This document shows, in pieces, positions 61,338 through 64,000 of a stretch of DNA of 64,000 bases. The stretch covers positions 27,189,952-27,253,951 of the forward strand of contig NC_091140.1 in NCBI RefSeq assembly GCF_041381155.1, read 5' to 3'. Both the position numbers and the translations under genes were made by a program. The stretch's first letter is position 1. Each line of letters starts with the position of its first letter. The stretch comes from Argopecten irradians. Lineage: Eukaryota; Mollusca; Bivalvia; Pectinida; Pectinidae. The notes below the pieces were generated by a model. That model saw only the letters and a list, made by a program, of their open reading frames with translations. It was not told the DNA's origin and did not search any database.

Positions 61338-62084
61338 GATACAAGTGCCTCACCTTTAAGGAGGAAGGCGGTATGCCTAATGAAACCATACATGGTCAGG
61401 TGGCTGACTCCATATCTTATTATGTAGGCATGCTTTTTAAGTGAAAGGCAAATGCATTACCATTTGATGAGAAATCAAGCCATAATATGTCAGAAAATTT
61501 ATACAGTACAACATGGTTATAACAAACCTTTGGAGACCAACAAAATCACTTATTATAAGTATAGTTCATTACACACACATCGGAAGCAGCTTATACAGGG
61601 GATGGAAAGGACTATGTTATAACCATGATTTTATTGTAAATTTGTTCATTATGAACATGGTTTACTGCAGTTTAACATTTTATTGTCATGTATTGGCAGA
61701 AGGATTTGAATATTATATAATCACCTAGTCGGAGATCAAAGTCTTGTTCAGAAATAGAAATTTTACATTGAGAATGTAACCATAACTCTTGCACTATTAT
61801 TGATATTGAGTGTGAGATCAAAGTCAGATTTCTCTTATTAAAAATGCAATTAGAATTTCAGAATATGTAAATTTCCATGTAAATGGAACTATAATTCATA
61901 TTGGAAATTCCTTCCTGTTCATTAAAAGCTAATTAGATTTTATGGAACTACATAATACGTATCAGTGCAGAGTTTGTCCAAGCATCATGAAATATAAGTA
62001 TTTGTTGAATGGGTTTAACCTGTATTAACAGCCAAGGTCATTGAAGAATAGCCTGCCCTGTTTTCAACGTATATAACTGTATGT

Positions 62085-62240
62085 TCTGGGAGGCTGTGGT
62101 ATGTTCTCCTTGTTATACCAGAGATATAATAGTAAATTGCTCTTTAAATCTCTGGTGATACTAGTAGTGGAACTCTTCTCCTTTTTATATCTCACTGAAG
62201 CATCTTGCCGAAGACACCCAACTGAACATGTACCTCCCTT
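62085..62240 (+). repeat. dispersed repeat copy 3
   Basis: GGGAGGCTGTGGTATGTTCT, CTCTGGTGATACTAGTAG, TATATCTCACTGAAGCATCT and GCCGAAGACACCCAACTG, in the same order as copies 1 and 2. This copy preserves the right end best. Confidence 0.65.
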
Positions 62241-63219
62241 GATTATATTATACTGAGAACAGGCAAACCAGTCAACATGACAAGAATTAGGATCTACCAG
62301 GAAGTGAGGACCCTTCAGCCAAGGCTAAACAATGAACATCATTAACATAGATAAGACCTCATCTGTATAATTATGATTATACTTGATAGATTACATAATC
62401 AATACTTCATTAATTTAATCCCGTTAATCAAACCTATAATATTTATGGCCTGTCTGTAGCTTTTAATAAAATATGAAAGAGATTAGGCAGAACAGCTTTA
62501 ATATGGAAGGGTACAAGTGGGATATGTCCTGGGACTGCGACCATGTTTGATAATACACCCCTCAGGAATATACCAGACACACTGCCTAGTCTGTATATGG
62601 ATATTTATGACATATATGAAAGTTTATTGAATCTATAAACTTCCTTGTTCGCAAATCACACTCCACTGACAGCAGTAGAAATTGTTTACATTACAGGTTA
62701 CAAATGTTACATTGTTATCTACATTACCATATATATACATGTACCTAGAATCATATATATACTGGTTTAACATGCACAGGTCAGTGATTATGCAGATAAC
62801 AAAACTAAACATATCGGACTGTAAATTGCTATCTGACAGAAATCTATAAATAGGCCTCGGTAATACCTATTTTGTGTTTGTATACAGCCATGGTATAACA
62901 GATTACACACATACCATACACGGACTACACTATACACCAGTCTGTTAAATGTAGATAATTACATCACCTTATTAGGTTGGACTGTGCTGTATGTGTCTCC
63001 TAACCACTGGCTTTATATGATGTGCTTCTGTTAGGACCAATTCGACCTGACAGGTACGTAAAGTATTATAAGTAATTCACCTGTGTGTAAAGAATTACAA
63101 TATAACTTTGGTCTGTCCACAGAGAGTCTTCATCATAATACAGGATGATGCCTATACTGTTGTCAAAGTTGAGTTCTTTACATTTAACATGAGCTGCCTA
63201 TGGATATCACACATAAAAC

Positions 63220-64000
63220 ACCTCACTCACCATCCACCTTCACAACCATCATCAATAACCCACCAACCACAACACAACCCACCACCAAAACCCACACCCC
63301 CACCACAAAACCAACACACCATCATTAATAACCACCACCAACACCCACATCAACAACCCCCCACCCCCCCCAACCCACCAACCCAACATACAACTATTCA
63401 TCACCCCCCCCCACTTACCCCAAATATATACCCCCCCCCACCAACACCCCACCCCCCCCACCCCCCCCCACAAACAACACCCCCCCCCCCACCCCCCCCC
63501 ACCAACAACACAGCCCCCAACCCCCAACCACCAACCCCCCCACCAAAACAACCCCCCCCCCCCAACACAACACCATTCACCCACCCCCCACCCCCCCCCC
63601 CCCCACCACCCCCCACCCCACCCACCCCCCCCCCACCCCCACCCCCCCCCCCCCCACAACACACCCACCCCCCCCCCCCCCCCCCAACACACCACCAACC
63701 CCCCCCCCCACCAACAACCCCACCCCACCATTAACCCCCCCCCCCCCCCACCCCCACCCCACCACCCCCCCACCCCCCCCCCACACCCCCCCAACCCCCC
63801 CCCCCCCCCCCCCCCCCCAACCACCCCACCCCCCCCCCCCCCCACAACCCCCCCCCCACACCCCCCCAACCCCAACCCCACCCCCCCCACCAACCCCCCA
63901 CCACATTACCCCCCCCCCCCCCCCCCCCCCCACCCCACCCCCAACCCCCCCCCCCCCACCCCCCCCCCACCAACACCCCCACCCCCCCACCCCCCCCCCC
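63220..64000. repeat. C/A-only low-complexity stretch
   Basis: From about 63220 the plus strand becomes CCA-rich, and from about 63424 it is almost only C and A with C runs of up to about 20. G and T virtually vanish. Proline-rich or glycine-rich open frames on both strands are consequences of composition. It could be a true (CCA)n/(C)n repeat or a failed consensus at a sequence end. Confidence 0.9.

Noticed and set aside
63108-63990. Proline-rich and glycine-rich frames over 200 codons
   Set aside because: Forced by a C/A-only strand; no start context, splice sites or varied composition.

Overview
The window looks like genomic DNA of a marine mollusc, most likely a bivalve. It is AT-rich, has large intron-split animal genes, and carries several repeat types known from bivalve genomes: minisatellites, elements with internal tandem cores, tRNA-derived SINEs and many short inverted-repeat transposons. 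The species cannot be named from the sequence alone.

Two host genes stand head to head. On the minus strand, 2,574-44,059 holds a TUSC3/MAGT1 (OST3/OST6) gene, the thioredoxin-fold subunit of the STT3B-type oligosaccharyltransferase. Ten of eleven expected coding exons can be placed with good splice sites. The expected third exon, about 118 nt, is not visible; its interval contains a roughly 7-kb, badly scrambled satellite. On the plus strand, 45,953-49,177 holds a complete seven-exon delta/gamma/zeta-sarcoglycan gene (286 residues). From memory, human TUSC3 and SGCZ are also divergent neighbours at 8p22, so this is a candidate for very old conserved microsynteny.

Region by region: 1-2,573 is the 3' flank of TUSC3. 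2,574-22,065 holds exons 2-11 among element copies and satellites. 22,066-43,972 is a 22-kb first intron with several short transposons, a hAT-like element (31,518-33,148), a 22-bp palindromic minisatellite and a near-complete DIRS-type tyrosine-recombinase retroelement (33,246-39,282). 44,060-45,952 is the shared divergent promoter interval. 49,178-64,000 shows no recognisable gene; it holds 46-bp and 40-bp minisatellites, a SINE, a hairpin and a final C/A-only stretch that may be an assembly artefact.

The most interesting items are a 45-bp tandem array that repeats the 3' splice site plus the start of the last sarcoglycan exon eleven times in register; an apparent duplicate of the start of TUSC3 exon 6 whose differences are mostly synonymous; three unrelated element families sharing one unusual architecture with a TTC-loop terminal hairpin; and two miRNA-precursor-sized hairpins. 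I found no clearly new gene system. All exon calls are by eye, without alignment or transcript data.
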